From a virus: a stretch of 35,805 nt of DNA. Location: positions 1 to 35,805 of the IMG/VR virus record IMGVR_UViG_3300010392_001225; one strand, written 5' to 3'. Positions 16,857 to 25,031 of the stretch are shown here, in pieces; within the stretch, counting starts at the first letter, position 1, and each line of letters begins with the position of its first letter. The position numbers were made by a program, and so were the translations under genes. The notes below the pieces were generated by a model. The model was not told the origin of the DNA. It did no database searches and saw only the letters and a program-made list of their open reading frames with translations.

Positions 16857-17069
16857 CTAAATCCCGAACAGGCCACGCGGCAGCCAGGACACGATCCAAG
16901 CCGCGGCGATCAACACCAGCACGATTGTCGCCAGCAAAGAGCTGGCAGCCTTGCTCGCGAACGAGCGCACGGGCCCTGGGACCTTTGACCATGCCCACAC
17001 CGGCACTCCGGCAACCCAGAGCCACAGCACGAAAAAGACGACACCAACAGTGATCCAGACCGCCGTCAT
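16857..17069 (-). CDS. Small two-TM membrane protein
   Basis: The protein has 70 residues and two hydrophobic segments: VWITVGVVFFVLWLWVAGVP (about residues 4-23) and LLATIVLVLIAAAWIVSWL (about 45-63). It begins inside the stop of the connector gene (ATGA). A two-helix membrane protein in a connector module is not a structural component; it could be a second holin or antiholin, or a superinfection-exclusion protein. None of these can be decided from sequence. Confidence 0.55.
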   Translation of the reverse strand: MTAVWITVGVVFFVLWLWVAGVPVWAWSKVPGPVRSFASKAASSLLATIVLVLIAAAWIVSWLPRGLFGI

Positions 17070-17632
17070 GACATCATAAACCCGCGCTTTTGTGCGAGGC
17101 TCCCAAGGATGCTCTCTCGATCATCCGCGTGGTCCTCGGACAGTGTGTACGAATGGTCGCCCGCGCGTTCAGACTTCAGCGCGCCGCGATAGGAAAGATC
17201 GAGCTGCACCAGTTTGATGGTGACTTCATCGCGGGCGGCCGCGTCTCCTGCTGGCGTGTAGGTGACCTTCACCAGCGGGGCCCAATAGGCTCGCCCGTTC
17301 GGACCGCCAGTAAGGCGCTGCAAGGTCCGGCCACCATGCAGAATGCGGTAGTCGCTCGTTGAGAGCGCCACCTCGGCAGCGGCGTCGCCGGTGTCGGCCG
17401 GGTCGACTTCAACCACGGTCATAGCCTCAGCGGTGTCGATCTGCCGAGCGAGGCGCAATGTTCTTTGCGTACGCGCATCGGGATCGGCCGGATCGCCCAA
17501 CTCGACCGTGATTGGCCCGGCAGGGCCGAAGCGCGCCTCGATCTCGTCGGCGATGCCGTCGATCATGGCTTGCAGTTCGGAATCTGACAGATCCGAGCCG
17601 GTGCGCTCTTTGACACGGTCGAGGAGGGCCAT
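17066..17632 (-). CDS. Head-tail connector (gp6-like)
   Basis: The protein has 188 residues: an N-terminal helical section (LLDRVKERTGSDLSDSELQAM), then long beta-rich sections, as in the HK97 gp6 family of adaptor proteins that form a ring below the portal. It is separated from the HhH-protein stop by nine bases and lies in the right place. The match is to the common opening pattern of gp6-like adaptors; it is longer than the simplest members. Confidence 0.65.
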   Translation of the reverse strand: MALLDRVKERTGSDLSDSELQAMIDGIADEIEARFGPAGPITVELGDPADPDARTQRTLRLARQIDTAEAMTVVEVDPADTGDAAAEVALSTSDYRILHGGRTLQRLTGGPNGRAYWAPLVKVTYTPAGDAAARDEVTIKLVQLDLSYRGALKSERAGDHSYTLSEDHADDRESILGSLAQKRGFMMS

Positions 17633-17641
17633 TCGACGCCC

Positions 17642-18109
17642 CTATTCGCTGGGTTCAGAGACGCCGCCGGCAGCCGCCGGCTCGGTCGAAGCCAAGGCCT
17701 TCGCCTGGTCCACCAACTCGGACCAGTCTTTGACCTTGGCTTCGACCTCCGGCGGGCGCTCCGGGTCGACACCAGCGATGGCAGCGAAACTGTCGAGACC
17801 TGCCGCCTGCAGCGCGGCGGCAGTAGCAGCGCCGACGCCCTTGAGCACGGTGAGATCGTCCGGCAACTTGCCGTCGCCTTCCTTCGTTGCTCCGGCGCCG
17901 CCTTCCTTGGTCGCCCCGGCGTCGCCCTCCTTGGTCGGCGGCGCCTTCCTCTCGGCCGGCAGCTTGCCATCGACCAAGCCGAACTTCTCGGCGGCGCTGT
18001 CCGGGATATCGTCACCCGGCGCGGCATACAGGCTCGCCCCCAAAGGATCGCCCTCGGCAACCAGCGCGGTCGCGCAGGCCGTGATAAACAGTCGTTGATG
18101 CGCTTTCAT
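17642..18109 (-). CDS. Helix-hairpin-helix protein in the head module
   Basis: The protein has 155 residues. Residues about 1-45 form a small unknown domain. A low-complexity stretch (about 58-80) repeats KEG(D/G)AGAT. After it is one clear HhH-type DNA-binding motif, LKGVGAATAAALQAAGLDSF (about 88-110), then a helical tail. The ATG has AAAGGAG upstream. HhH motifs bind DNA backbones, which would be unusual for a virion protein; it may act in packaging or be an ejected protein. I do not know a named family for this layout. Confidence 0.6.
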   Translation of the reverse strand: MKAHQRLFITACATALVAEGDPLGASLYAAPGDDIPDSAAEKFGLVDGKLPAERKAPPTKEGDAGATKEGGAGATKEGDGKLPDDLTVLKGVGAATAAALQAAGLDSFAAIAGVDPERPPEVEAKVKDWSELVDQAKALASTEPAAAGGVSEPSE

Positions 18110-18138
18110 GATCAGCTCCTTTCAGCTGAAGAGGCCGA

Positions 18139-18402
18139 TCACTCGGCCTTCGCCCAGAGGACATGCAGGAAGTCCCCGGTCGTGTCGGTGGTGGTGTTCT
18201 CAACCACGCCGCCCTTGGTGGCGTGGATCGAGAATTCGTCGGTGCGGTCGGTACGTGTCGGCGGCGAGCCATCCACGATGTGTTCGACCGACAGCAGCGT
18301 GTCCCCCGGCATCAAGTTGCCGGGCACGTTATGCTCACCGGCCTCACCGCCCGGAATGAGTGCGCAGCCGGTCGGAACGGAAAATCCAGAGATGGTGGTC
18401 AT
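18139..18402 (-). CDS. Candidate capsid decoration protein
   Basis: The protein has 87 residues, rich in Gly, Thr and Pro with predicted beta structure (FSVPTGCALIPGGEAGEHN). It lies directly after the major capsid gene, where HK97-type phages often carry a decoration or head-stabilising protein. The ATG at 18402 has GGAGG five bases upstream, a signal strong enough for a high-copy product. The role is inferred from position and size; no motif is decisive. Confidence 0.45.
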   Translation of the reverse strand: MTTISGFSVPTGCALIPGGEAGEHNVPGNLMPGDTLLSVEHIVDGSPPTRTDRTDEFSIHATKGGVVENTTTDTTGDFLHVLWAKAE

Positions 18403-18452
18403 CAAACCCTCCGAAAGCGAGAGACGGGGCGCGCCCTGAGAGCCTTGTTTCA

Positions 18453-18472
18453 GACCGGCCCTAAAACCGGTC
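18453..18472 (-). other. Hairpin in capsid-decoration intergenic gap
   Basis: GACCGG (18453-18458) and CCGGTC (18467-18472) form a stem with an 8-nt loop. It lies between the capsid stop and the next gene, downstream of a stronger hairpin. It may stabilise the 3' end of the capsid mRNA. Confidence 0.35.
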
Positions 18473-18524
18473 GCCGGGGGCCTTGCGAGCCGTACCGGAC
18501 GCCCCTCTCGCGGGTATCAGGGAA

Positions 18525-18550
18525 CCGGGCGCGGCCAGAGCCGCGCCCGG
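18525..18550 (-). terminator. Strong hairpin after the capsid gene
   Basis: A perfect 11-bp GC stem (18525-18535 with 18540-18550) and a 4-nt loop lie ten bases past the capsid stop. The minus strand after it reads TTCCC, so there is no U-tract. It could reduce read-through or protect the capsid message from 3' decay, raising capsid yield above that of downstream genes. Confidence 0.5.
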
Positions 18551-18559
18551 CCGCTCGGC

Positions 18560-19888
18560 CTAGAGACCGGTGCAGGAGCAGAAGGCGGCGGGACGGGAGA
18601 TCACCAGCGCCGCGCGGCTGTCGGCCCGCACTGAACGCTGACCCTTGCCGAACTGATCCGCGACGTAGCCGACCTTCAGATCGACACCACGACGCTCAGC
18701 CAGGTTGATGAAGGCAGGATCGAACGCGCCCACATAGCCAGTGCCGGCGGCGTCGGCATCGCATTGCGCGACCGGCAGACCCCACATCCGATCCGGCCCC
18801 GCTTCGCTCGGGCTGCCCCAGATATAGACGCCGTCAGCGGTCCGCATCAGACGCACACCCTGCCAGTCGGTCGGGTGAATGACGTGGTGGGTCGGGATGG
18901 CGCGACCGGTGACGCGGATCTTCGTCATGGCCTTGTAGAAGACGTCCGGCACCGGGTCCGCACCCTTCGCCTGGGTCTGGATGCCGACCGTATTCTTGAT
19001 GCCGCGCATATTCGGCGCAGTGCCGTTGCCGATCAGGATCTGCCCGTCCAGGCGTTGACGCACGCCGAACACCAGGCGGGAGTTGATGTAGGACTGCACC
19101 TGCTCCACGTCTTCGAGCTGCTCGTCAGTGACAGGGATGATGGCGCCGATCTTCACAACTGCGGCCGACTTTTCGGTCAGCACGAACTCAGCTTCGGCGT
19201 ACGCACCACCCTCCGCAACTTCGGCGGCGCCGTGATCGCGGGTCGTTTCTTCCATGTACTTCACGGCATTCTGGCCGGTCCGGGACATCGGAATAATGTC
19301 CAGCAGCTGGATCGGCCGGGTCGCCGCCTCAGCAATACCGGGCAGCCGCAGGCTTTCCGGCGCCCAGCCGGCTGACGTCGTCATCGCGGCCTTCTGGCCG
19401 ATGGTCTGAACGATCAACGCTTTGGCGAGGAAGTCAGAGGGCAGCAGCTCGTCGAACTGCAGCGTCAGCCCATCCGGAGCGCCCTTTTCAATCCAGGCGT
19501 GAAAGGCCTTTTCGGAAGCGGCAAGGTCGCCCAGGGCCTTCAGCTCGGCGACGGCCCGCTCGGTGCGCGACTTGTCGCCTGCCGGCATCGGCAGACCGCG
19601 GACGGCCTTTTCATGCTGAGAGAGCGACGCGGCAGCTTTCTCCGCTGCCTCAAGCGCCTCGACTTGAGAGGCGGCTTCGTTCAGCTCGGCGTCCTTCTCG
19701 TTGATGCGCTTGACGATGTCGATGGTGGAGAGGCCCTTGCCATCAAGGCCCAGGCTGGACTTGATGGTTTCGCCGGAGACCTTCTGGAAATCATAGTTTC
19801 CGTCGGTCGTCTTGGCTTCCGTAAAGACGGCGCCAAGGCTGGTTTGGAGTGCGGCCAGCTTCTCGCGGGCCAGCGTGAGGGTGGTCAT
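18560..19888 (-). CDS. HK97-fold major capsid protein
   Basis: The protein has 442 residues. The first 115 or so are helical and charged (LNEAASQVEALEAAEKAAAS), like the delta/scaffold domain cut off by the prohead protease. The rest has HK97-fold features: TTSAGWAPESLRL, EGGAYAEAEFVL, KIGAIIPVTDEQLED, and RQRLDGQILIGNG. The ATG at 19888 has GGGAG seven bases upstream; a longer frame to 20038 lacks this signal. It is the main shell protein. Mu itself uses a different head set, so the family match marks the head as HK97-type. Confidence 0.95.
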   Translation of the reverse strand: MTTLTLAREKLAALQTSLGAVFTEAKTTDGNYDFQKVSGETIKSSLGLDGKGLSTIDIVKRINEKDAELNEAASQVEALEAAEKAAASLSQHEKAVRGLPMPAGDKSRTERAVAELKALGDLAASEKAFHAWIEKGAPDGLTLQFDELLPSDFLAKALIVQTIGQKAAMTTSAGWAPESLRLPGIAEAATRPIQLLDIIPMSRTGQNAVKYMEETTRDHGAAEVAEGGAYAEAEFVLTEKSAAVVKIGAIIPVTDEQLEDVEQVQSYINSRLVFGVRQRLDGQILIGNGTAPNMRGIKNTVGIQTQAKGADPVPDVFYKAMTKIRVTGRAIPTHHVIHPTDWQGVRLMRTADGVYIWGSPSEAGPDRMWGLPVAQCDADAAGTGYVGAFDPAFINLAERRGVDLKVGYVADQFGKGQRSVRADSRAALVISRPAAFCSCTGL

Positions 19889-20271
19889 GGGTGATTGCTC
19901 CCGATGCTTTGATGAACGCCGCAGCCCGCGCGACATACGAGACGAAAAGACCGCCACAGCCGGCGCAGCGGTCCTGATCGGGAAACAGGCTATTGGGAGT
20001 GGTAGGGGCCACCTATCCGCGCCGGTGCGTGGGCGCATCGCGACAGATGTATCCGTAAAAAAGGTTGTGGCCGAAATCCGCCTGGAAATCCAGCAGCCGG
20101 CGGCGCCGCTCTACCCCGCGCCACGCCGTTCGAGCCTGAAGCCCCCTAAATAGGCAATTTGAACGCCGTGGGCCGCGATTCGGGTATTGTCTGGGGGCAA
20201 TGCCGCAGCGCGGGCATGTTCGGCGCTCTACGCGCAAATTTTATGGGGGCGGATTTCGATGCTGATTTTGC
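19889..20271. other. Gap upstream of the capsid gene
   Basis: This 383-bp stretch has no well-supported gene. Two small minus-strand frames can be read: 20013-20237 (TTG start, one CPRC motif) and 19791-20012 (GTG start adjacent to the previous stop, one CAGC motif). Neither has a ribosome site that convinces me. It may carry a capsid promoter or a leader RNA. A dyad CTGGA/TCCAG lies at about 20080-20091, and a T6 tract on the minus strand at 20055-20060, too far apart to be an ordinary terminator. Confidence 0.4.
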
Positions 20272-20550
20272 TCAGCGCTGGTCGGCGGCCCACTCCGCCG
20301 TCAAACGGCGCGCGATCGGCAGGAGGTCTCGATCGGCGATCTCGATTGCACCCTGCTCAACGGCGCTCCGGCGCTTTGATTTGCAGATGTCGTAATGCGG
20401 GTGCGACGCCTTCGGCGGGCACTGAAACCAACGGCGCGAAACGCCAATGCGGCGGGCCATGTCGTGCAGCTCTTCCAAGCTATCGGCCGACATGTGGCAC
20501 ATGATCATTCGGCCGAAGGGATATCTCGCTGTGTCGACATAGACCGCCAC
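20272..20550 (-). CDS. DUF4031 protein
   Basis: The protein has 92 residues: AVYVDTARYPFGRMIMCHM near the start, then ADSLEELHDMARRIGV, HYDICKSKR and a C-terminal helix. This matches DUF4031, a short family found in phages and bacteria with unknown function. I take the GTG at 20550, which begins exactly at the conserved start of the family; the upstream ATG at 20703 lies deep in the protease gene. Its place between the protease and capsid genes is odd for a non-structural protein. Confidence 0.78.
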   Translation of the reverse strand: MAVYVDTARYPFGRMIMCHMSADSLEELHDMARRIGVSRRWFQCPPKASHPHYDICKSKRRSAVEQGAIEIADRDLLPIARRLTAEWAADQR

Positions 20551-20560
20551 GTCACACCCG

Positions 20561-21325
20561 CTAGTTTTGGCTGCGGGCCCAGCGGCGGCTGGCGCCGCGT
20601 GTCTCGAATGTTGCCGCAAGTCGTTCGCCTTGGGCTTGAGCCTCGGCTTCGGCCTGGGCCTTACCTTCGTCCTCGACTGTTTCGTCGAGATCCAGAACCG
20701 CAACCAGTCGCGTCTTGAGTTGCTTCAGCTGTTCGCGGCGATCTGCGCCAAGCTTTCTTCCGTCATTCGCACGGGTCGACTTCACCCCTTCCGCACGCGT
20801 AACGAGATCGTCCAGCTCTTCGATCATCGCATCAACGTGATCAGCGAAGCTTCCCCGCGATTTCATGGCAAGGGTGCCCGTACCAGCTCCGGCGCCACGG
20901 ACTACAGGCGACACCTCGTGAACATCGAGACGCTTGAGCACCCGCACGCGCTCGCCGTTGCGATGCTCATTGACAGCATCCATCACGCCGAAACCATACG
21001 ACCACTCTTGGGCCGGGCGGCCCTTAGCAAGGTCGAACTTCAAGTGCTTGTGCCAGTCTTGGCCGGCTGATGTCTGGAGGTTCAGATGAAGCTCCGCATA
21101 CGCAAAGCCCCCATCCTCATAAATTCGCGCCTTGCCTAGCGGCATTGCCCGACGATCATGAGCTGGCAGGATCGGAACCCACTGCCCGCCTTCTTTCCAG
21201 TCGAACGCGCCGTCAGCATAGGTGTCGCCGTCGTGATCCACAGCCGCCAGCGTCGCGATGCGGGCAAGACCGTGGCCCTCATCATCCATCTTCTCGACGA
21301 CTAGGCTCTTGATCTCGGTTTTCAT
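20561..21325 (-). CDS. HK97-type prohead protease with scaffold-like tail
   Basis: The protein has 254 residues. The serine protease core shows His56 (LPAHDRRAMPLG), Ser109 (QEWSYGFGV) and an acidic residue near Glu137 (VHEVSPVV), in the order His-Ser-Glu known from HK97 family S78 proteases. It cuts the capsid's N-terminal domain during maturation. The last 60 residues are acidic and Ala/Glu/Gln-rich, possibly a scaffolding extension. It starts three bases after the portal-fusion stop and lies upstream of the capsid gene. Confidence 0.93.
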   Translation of the reverse strand: MKTEIKSLVVEKMDDEGHGLARIATLAAVDHDGDTYADGAFDWKEGGQWVPILPAHDRRAMPLGKARIYEDGGFAYAELHLNLQTSAGQDWHKHLKFDLAKGRPAQEWSYGFGVMDAVNEHRNGERVRVLKRLDVHEVSPVVRGAGAGTGTLAMKSRGSFADHVDAMIEELDDLVTRAEGVKSTRANDGRKLGADRREQLKQLKTRLVAVLDLDETVEDEGKAQAEAEAQAQGERLAATFETRGASRRWARSQN

Positions 21326-21328
21326 AAC

Positions 21329-23422
21329 TCAGTCCTCCTCTTCGTCCCCGCCGAAGTGCGGCGCAAAGGACAGGGTTCCGTTAGGGTGCTCGGCGTCGGC
21401 CATCTCGCGCGCTTCAGACGTGCTCACGATGCTGCCATTGCGGGCCATGTGGCTTTGCAGCGATCGACCAGGACCGAGACGGCCGTCGATCACCGTGAAG
21501 CGTTCGACGCCGGCAGCGCGGCCGCGCTCGATCGTGGAAATGTTCTGGGCGTACTTCGTTTCAGTGCGGGCGATGATCCGGGCGCGCGTTTCGCTGGTGC
21601 CCCACGTCGGCCCGGATTCAACTTCGCGCGAGATCCGCGCGACAAGCTGATCTACGCCTTCGCCTTCAGCCCGGCCGGTGGCCAGGGCTTCGAAGAGCGC
21701 CCGACGCGTCTGATCTCCGAGATCGAAGAGGCCTGCACGACGCCCGCCAGCGGCCACGATGGCACGGGCGACGGGATCGGGGAGCTGGCCTGCAATGCCA
21801 ACCAGCTCACCGGCCTTCGCGACCGTTTCCGCCACTTCCAGAAAGTGCTGCTCTAAGATGCGCCGGAACGTCGTTTCATGAACCGGTATCCCAAGGGCCT
21901 CAAGGATCTGCTCAATCAGCAGTTCGTCGGCCTTCTCACCATCGGCACCGCGTGCCTTGGCTATGGTCGGGTCTGCAGCCAGGAACTCTACCGAAGCCGT
22001 TCGGGCCGACTTCCCCAGGTCGGTAAAGAAGGCCTCCAACTGACCTTGCAGAGCCGAGATATGCCCCTTCTCGGCCGCGAGTAGGAAACGGACATAGGCG
22101 TTCGCTCGTTGTAGTGCAGACTGACTTGCCTGCGCTTTTTCGCCGAGGGATTTGGGCGCTTCGGGGGCACGCGGTGGGGCGCCATGAGGAACTTCGAACG
22201 AAGCAATCGGACGCAGGTAAACTCGGTGGCTGTCATCCACCGGCAGGCCCCACGCCTCTCGCGCTTCCGAGATCATAGCTGCACCCGACTGGATGCGGCC
22301 ATTCCAGCGCGTCGTCTCCCTGTCCTCATGGTCCGCGAGCGCCACGACCTCCGAAGTGTCATGCGTGACACGCATGTCGTCGGTCTTGACGAAGTCTGGC
22401 AGAAGCGACCGGCTCAGCTCATCAGCGAACATGCGGCAATACGGCAGAACGCCGTTGTGCCAGGCCAGCTTCAGAAGCGACTCCATCGTCGCGCCCACTT
22501 TGGTCTGCTGGAGCCCAGCGCCGAAGCCAACGACGGCGGCCGGCACACCCAGGGCAGCGCAGATGCGCTCCTCCGCGACATCGCGTGCCCCATCCATGTT
22601 CATTTGCTGCGGGTTGAACCCGAACTGCTCGACATCCGTGGGGGCTCCCATCACGAGTGGGTCGCCACGACGATCACCGCTGAACGCCTGTTTGAACCAG
22701 ATCTTGGTCGCTTCGACATCGTCGACTGACGGCAGCGTCCCGTTCTTCGGCGAGATCACCACGCCCGGAACACCCATATTCCGAAGCAGTGCTGCGACGA
22801 AGTTGGAGGCCTCCAGATCCATGAACATTTCCCGGATCACACCATCAACCGGAGAGCGCCCCTTACGGGGGTTCTCCGGATCGATGCCATGGCGGAAGTG
22901 AACGACGTCTTCCGGAGCGATAATGATGGGCTCAATCGTGCCGCCGGGGCTGTATTTGTAGTGCGTGAGAAATTCGCTCCCATCACGCGACCCGACCGGC
23001 TCAATCATCCAGTGCGGCACCCACCAAAGCTGTACGGGCTTTCCGGCACGGTTGCGAAGCTTGATCCAGTAGGCGTTCCCGCCGCCGGGCGCGCAGAACG
23101 AGAACACCGTCGCCATCCACAGCGCGATATCGCCATAGTAGGGGTTGGGGTTCGATACGAGTTTGACCAGGTCGTGGCCGACCATGTCTTCCTCGATACC
23201 GTCGCTGCGCGTCCGTTTCACGATCAGCCGGGCCTCGGGCAGCGCGCGAGCGATCCATTGCACCGGCGAGGTGAACACCGACGCATCCAGCCCGTTGCCG
23301 ACCTCTTTGCGATAGTCGATCCGGGTTCGCCGCAACAGCGGCACCAGAGATCCGCCGTTATCCGGCGAGTGCCGCAACCAGGCGGTCGCGTTTCGGAGCC
23401 TAGATGAGAGAGCTTTAAGCAT
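21329..23422 (-). CDS. HK97-type portal fused to MuF-like minor head protein
   Basis: The protein has 697 residues. Residues about 25-400 match HK97-family portals: SNPNPYYGDIALW, APGGGNAYWIK, and VVHFRHGIDPENPRKGRSP. A helical linker and a long helical region follow. Residues about 590-690 carry the MuF/SPP1 gp7 domain: RARIIARTETKYAQN and AEHPNGTLSFAPHFGG. Portals form the DNA entry ring; MuF proteins are minor capsid or ejected proteins. Most phages encode the two separately, and Mu uses a DUF935 portal instead. It overlaps the terminase gene by eight bases. Confidence 0.93.
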   Translation of the reverse strand: MLKALSSRLRNATAWLRHSPDNGGSLVPLLRRTRIDYRKEVGNGLDASVFTSPVQWIARALPEARLIVKRTRSDGIEEDMVGHDLVKLVSNPNPYYGDIALWMATVFSFCAPGGGNAYWIKLRNRAGKPVQLWWVPHWMIEPVGSRDGSEFLTHYKYSPGGTIEPIIIAPEDVVHFRHGIDPENPRKGRSPVDGVIREMFMDLEASNFVAALLRNMGVPGVVISPKNGTLPSVDDVEATKIWFKQAFSGDRRGDPLVMGAPTDVEQFGFNPQQMNMDGARDVAEERICAALGVPAAVVGFGAGLQQTKVGATMESLLKLAWHNGVLPYCRMFADELSRSLLPDFVKTDDMRVTHDTSEVVALADHEDRETTRWNGRIQSGAAMISEAREAWGLPVDDSHRVYLRPIASFEVPHGAPPRAPEAPKSLGEKAQASQSALQRANAYVRFLLAAEKGHISALQGQLEAFFTDLGKSARTASVEFLAADPTIAKARGADGEKADELLIEQILEALGIPVHETTFRRILEQHFLEVAETVAKAGELVGIAGQLPDPVARAIVAAGGRRAGLFDLGDQTRRALFEALATGRAEGEGVDQLVARISREVESGPTWGTSETRARIIARTETKYAQNISTIERGRAAGVERFTVIDGRLGPGRSLQSHMARNGSIVSTSEAREMADAEHPNGTLSFAPHFGGDEEED

Positions 23423-25031
23423 CGGCCGGAATCCAGTTCTGATCGAGCGGGGTGCGGCCGGGCCGCATATCGCCGGGCTGGTTCAACGGCCGCCATTGCG
23501 AGCCGTCGCCAGCGAAGGTCGCAGCAAAGAAGTTCAGGGTGGCGACGCCGGCATCACCGTGGCGCTTGCCGCCGTCGGTGCCTTTGGTCCGGATCTCGCT
23601 GGGCACTTTGGCAATGCCGCCGACGATCTGGAATTGGCGCAGGTCGTTGCGAACATCGAGATCGGCGGGCAGCAGGATTGTCCTGTCCTCGAACGCCGCA
23701 CGGAAGCGAGGTGTGTATTCACGCAGCCACTCGTTCGAGGGCATCAGCTCCGTAATACGGTTCGCGCCGAACCGTTGGCGGGCCTCCTGCGCGAGCACCA
23801 TACCGTTGCCGTTTGCGTCCAGCACGCCGCTCGCCAGCGAGCCGACATACTGCACCAGCCAAAACAAGGCCTGCTTTTGCTGATCGTAGGGGCAGGCGCG
23901 CAATTCCAGGATCAGCGGAACATGCCGCTTGAGATCCTGACCGACGAAGCCGATCGGGAACGCACTCCGGTCCTGGCGCATGGCGAAGTCACCGCCAAGA
24001 TGCCACGTCAGGCCTTGCTCACGGAACCGGTCGAGAACCGGAGCAACCTTCTCCTGCAGGAAGAGCGCCATCTCCCCACGGCGGGCACTCTCCGGCATGT
24101 CGACAAAGCCTTCATGTGGCGGCTCCCAGCGCACCACCTTGTAGTCGGTCGTGCTGCACGCCTCGATCCAGGCCAGCGGCAGAAGTACGCCGTCACCTTC
24201 ACGCGGAATGGCATCCAGCTCTTCGCGCATCGCCTCGACCCGGCTGCCGTATGACTTGCGGACGCGGCGATACCATTCGTCCTTGCCTTCCGGTGTCGCG
24301 GTCCATCCCCGGATCAGGCAGACACGTTCATAGAGGCCGTTCGCGACAGCATCGTCGAATGTGATGGTGTGGATGGAGTAGTCGTATTGTCCCTGCCGGC
24401 TTTCCTTGATCAGCTCGTTGAACGGGTTCAGATCGCCGTTGTGCGTGGAAATAATCCGTATCGTGCCGCCCCAGATGAGGAGCGCGTTGCAGGCGTCGAT
24501 GACAGCGGCGACATTGCGATGGAATGCCGCCTCATCGATCACGACCCGGCCCTGAAGACCGCGGATATTCGCCGGATTGCTGGACAAGCCCACGATCTGG
24601 TGACCGGACGCAAACCTGATGCGATAGGCGGCGATATCCTTGCTCGACCCGTCCTCCTGGACGTCGGTGAAGACAAACTCCTCGACGTCCAGGAGCTCCT
24701 TCGCAACGGTCTTAGCGAAGCGCGCCGCAACGGCGACGAACTCAAGGCCTTTGTCCTTGGTATCGCCGATATAGTAGGTGTGATCCCCCCCCGCGCTTTT
24801 CGCCGCCATGGCGGTCAAGGTGGAGTCTAGGGCCTCAGCGAACGTGATGCCCGTTCGACGGCCTTTCTCGGCGAGCTTCAGCGGCGCTTGGTCAGCAAGC
24901 CAGTCGCGCTGGTGCTGCATGAGAATGCCATCGCCCAGCGGGTCCAGCCCCTCCGGCGGCAACATGCCAGGAATCGCGTCGTCGATCGGGGAGCGCGGCG
25001 GTGCTTGGTCGGTAGTCGGACGATCGGTCAT
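23415..25031 (-). CDS. Terminase large subunit (Mu gp28-like)
   Basis: The protein has 538 residues. The ATPase part has a Walker A-like EKGRRTGIT (55-63), a Walker B VVIDEAAF (163-170) and the coupling motif ISTHNG (194-199). The nuclease part begins near GGDFA (346-350; Asp348 is a likely metal ligand), with another Asp in KRHGDAG near the C-terminus. It packages DNA into the head. An ATGA overlap links it to the small subunit gene, as in Mu. Mu-type packaging of integrated DNA is expected but not shown here. Confidence 0.93.
   Translation of the reverse strand: MTDRPTTDQAPPRSPIDDAIPGMLPPEGLDPLGDGILMQHQRDWLADQAPLKLAEKGRRTGITFAEALDSTLTAMAAKSAGGDHTYYIGDTKDKGLEFVAVAARFAKTVAKELLDVEEFVFTDVQEDGSSKDIAAYRIRFASGHQIVGLSSNPANIRGLQGRVVIDEAAFHRNVAAVIDACNALLIWGGTIRIISTHNGDLNPFNELIKESRQGQYDYSIHTITFDDAVANGLYERVCLIRGWTATPEGKDEWYRRVRKSYGSRVEAMREELDAIPREGDGVLLPLAWIEACSTTDYKVVRWEPPHEGFVDMPESARRGEMALFLQEKVAPVLDRFREQGLTWHLGGDFAMRQDRSAFPIGFVGQDLKRHVPLILELRACPYDQQKQALFWLVQYVGSLASGVLDANGNGMVLAQEARQRFGANRITELMPSNEWLREYTPRFRAAFEDRTILLPADLDVRNDLRQFQIVGGIAKVPSEIRTKGTDGGKRHGDAGVATLNFFAATFAGDGSQWRPLNQPGDMRPGRTPLDQNWIPADA

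Noticed and set aside
20013-20237. 74-residue minus-strand frame with a CPRC motif, possibly a Com-like protein
   Set aside because: It has a TTG start, no ribosome site, and only one Cys pair in a normal spacing; no mom-like gene follows.
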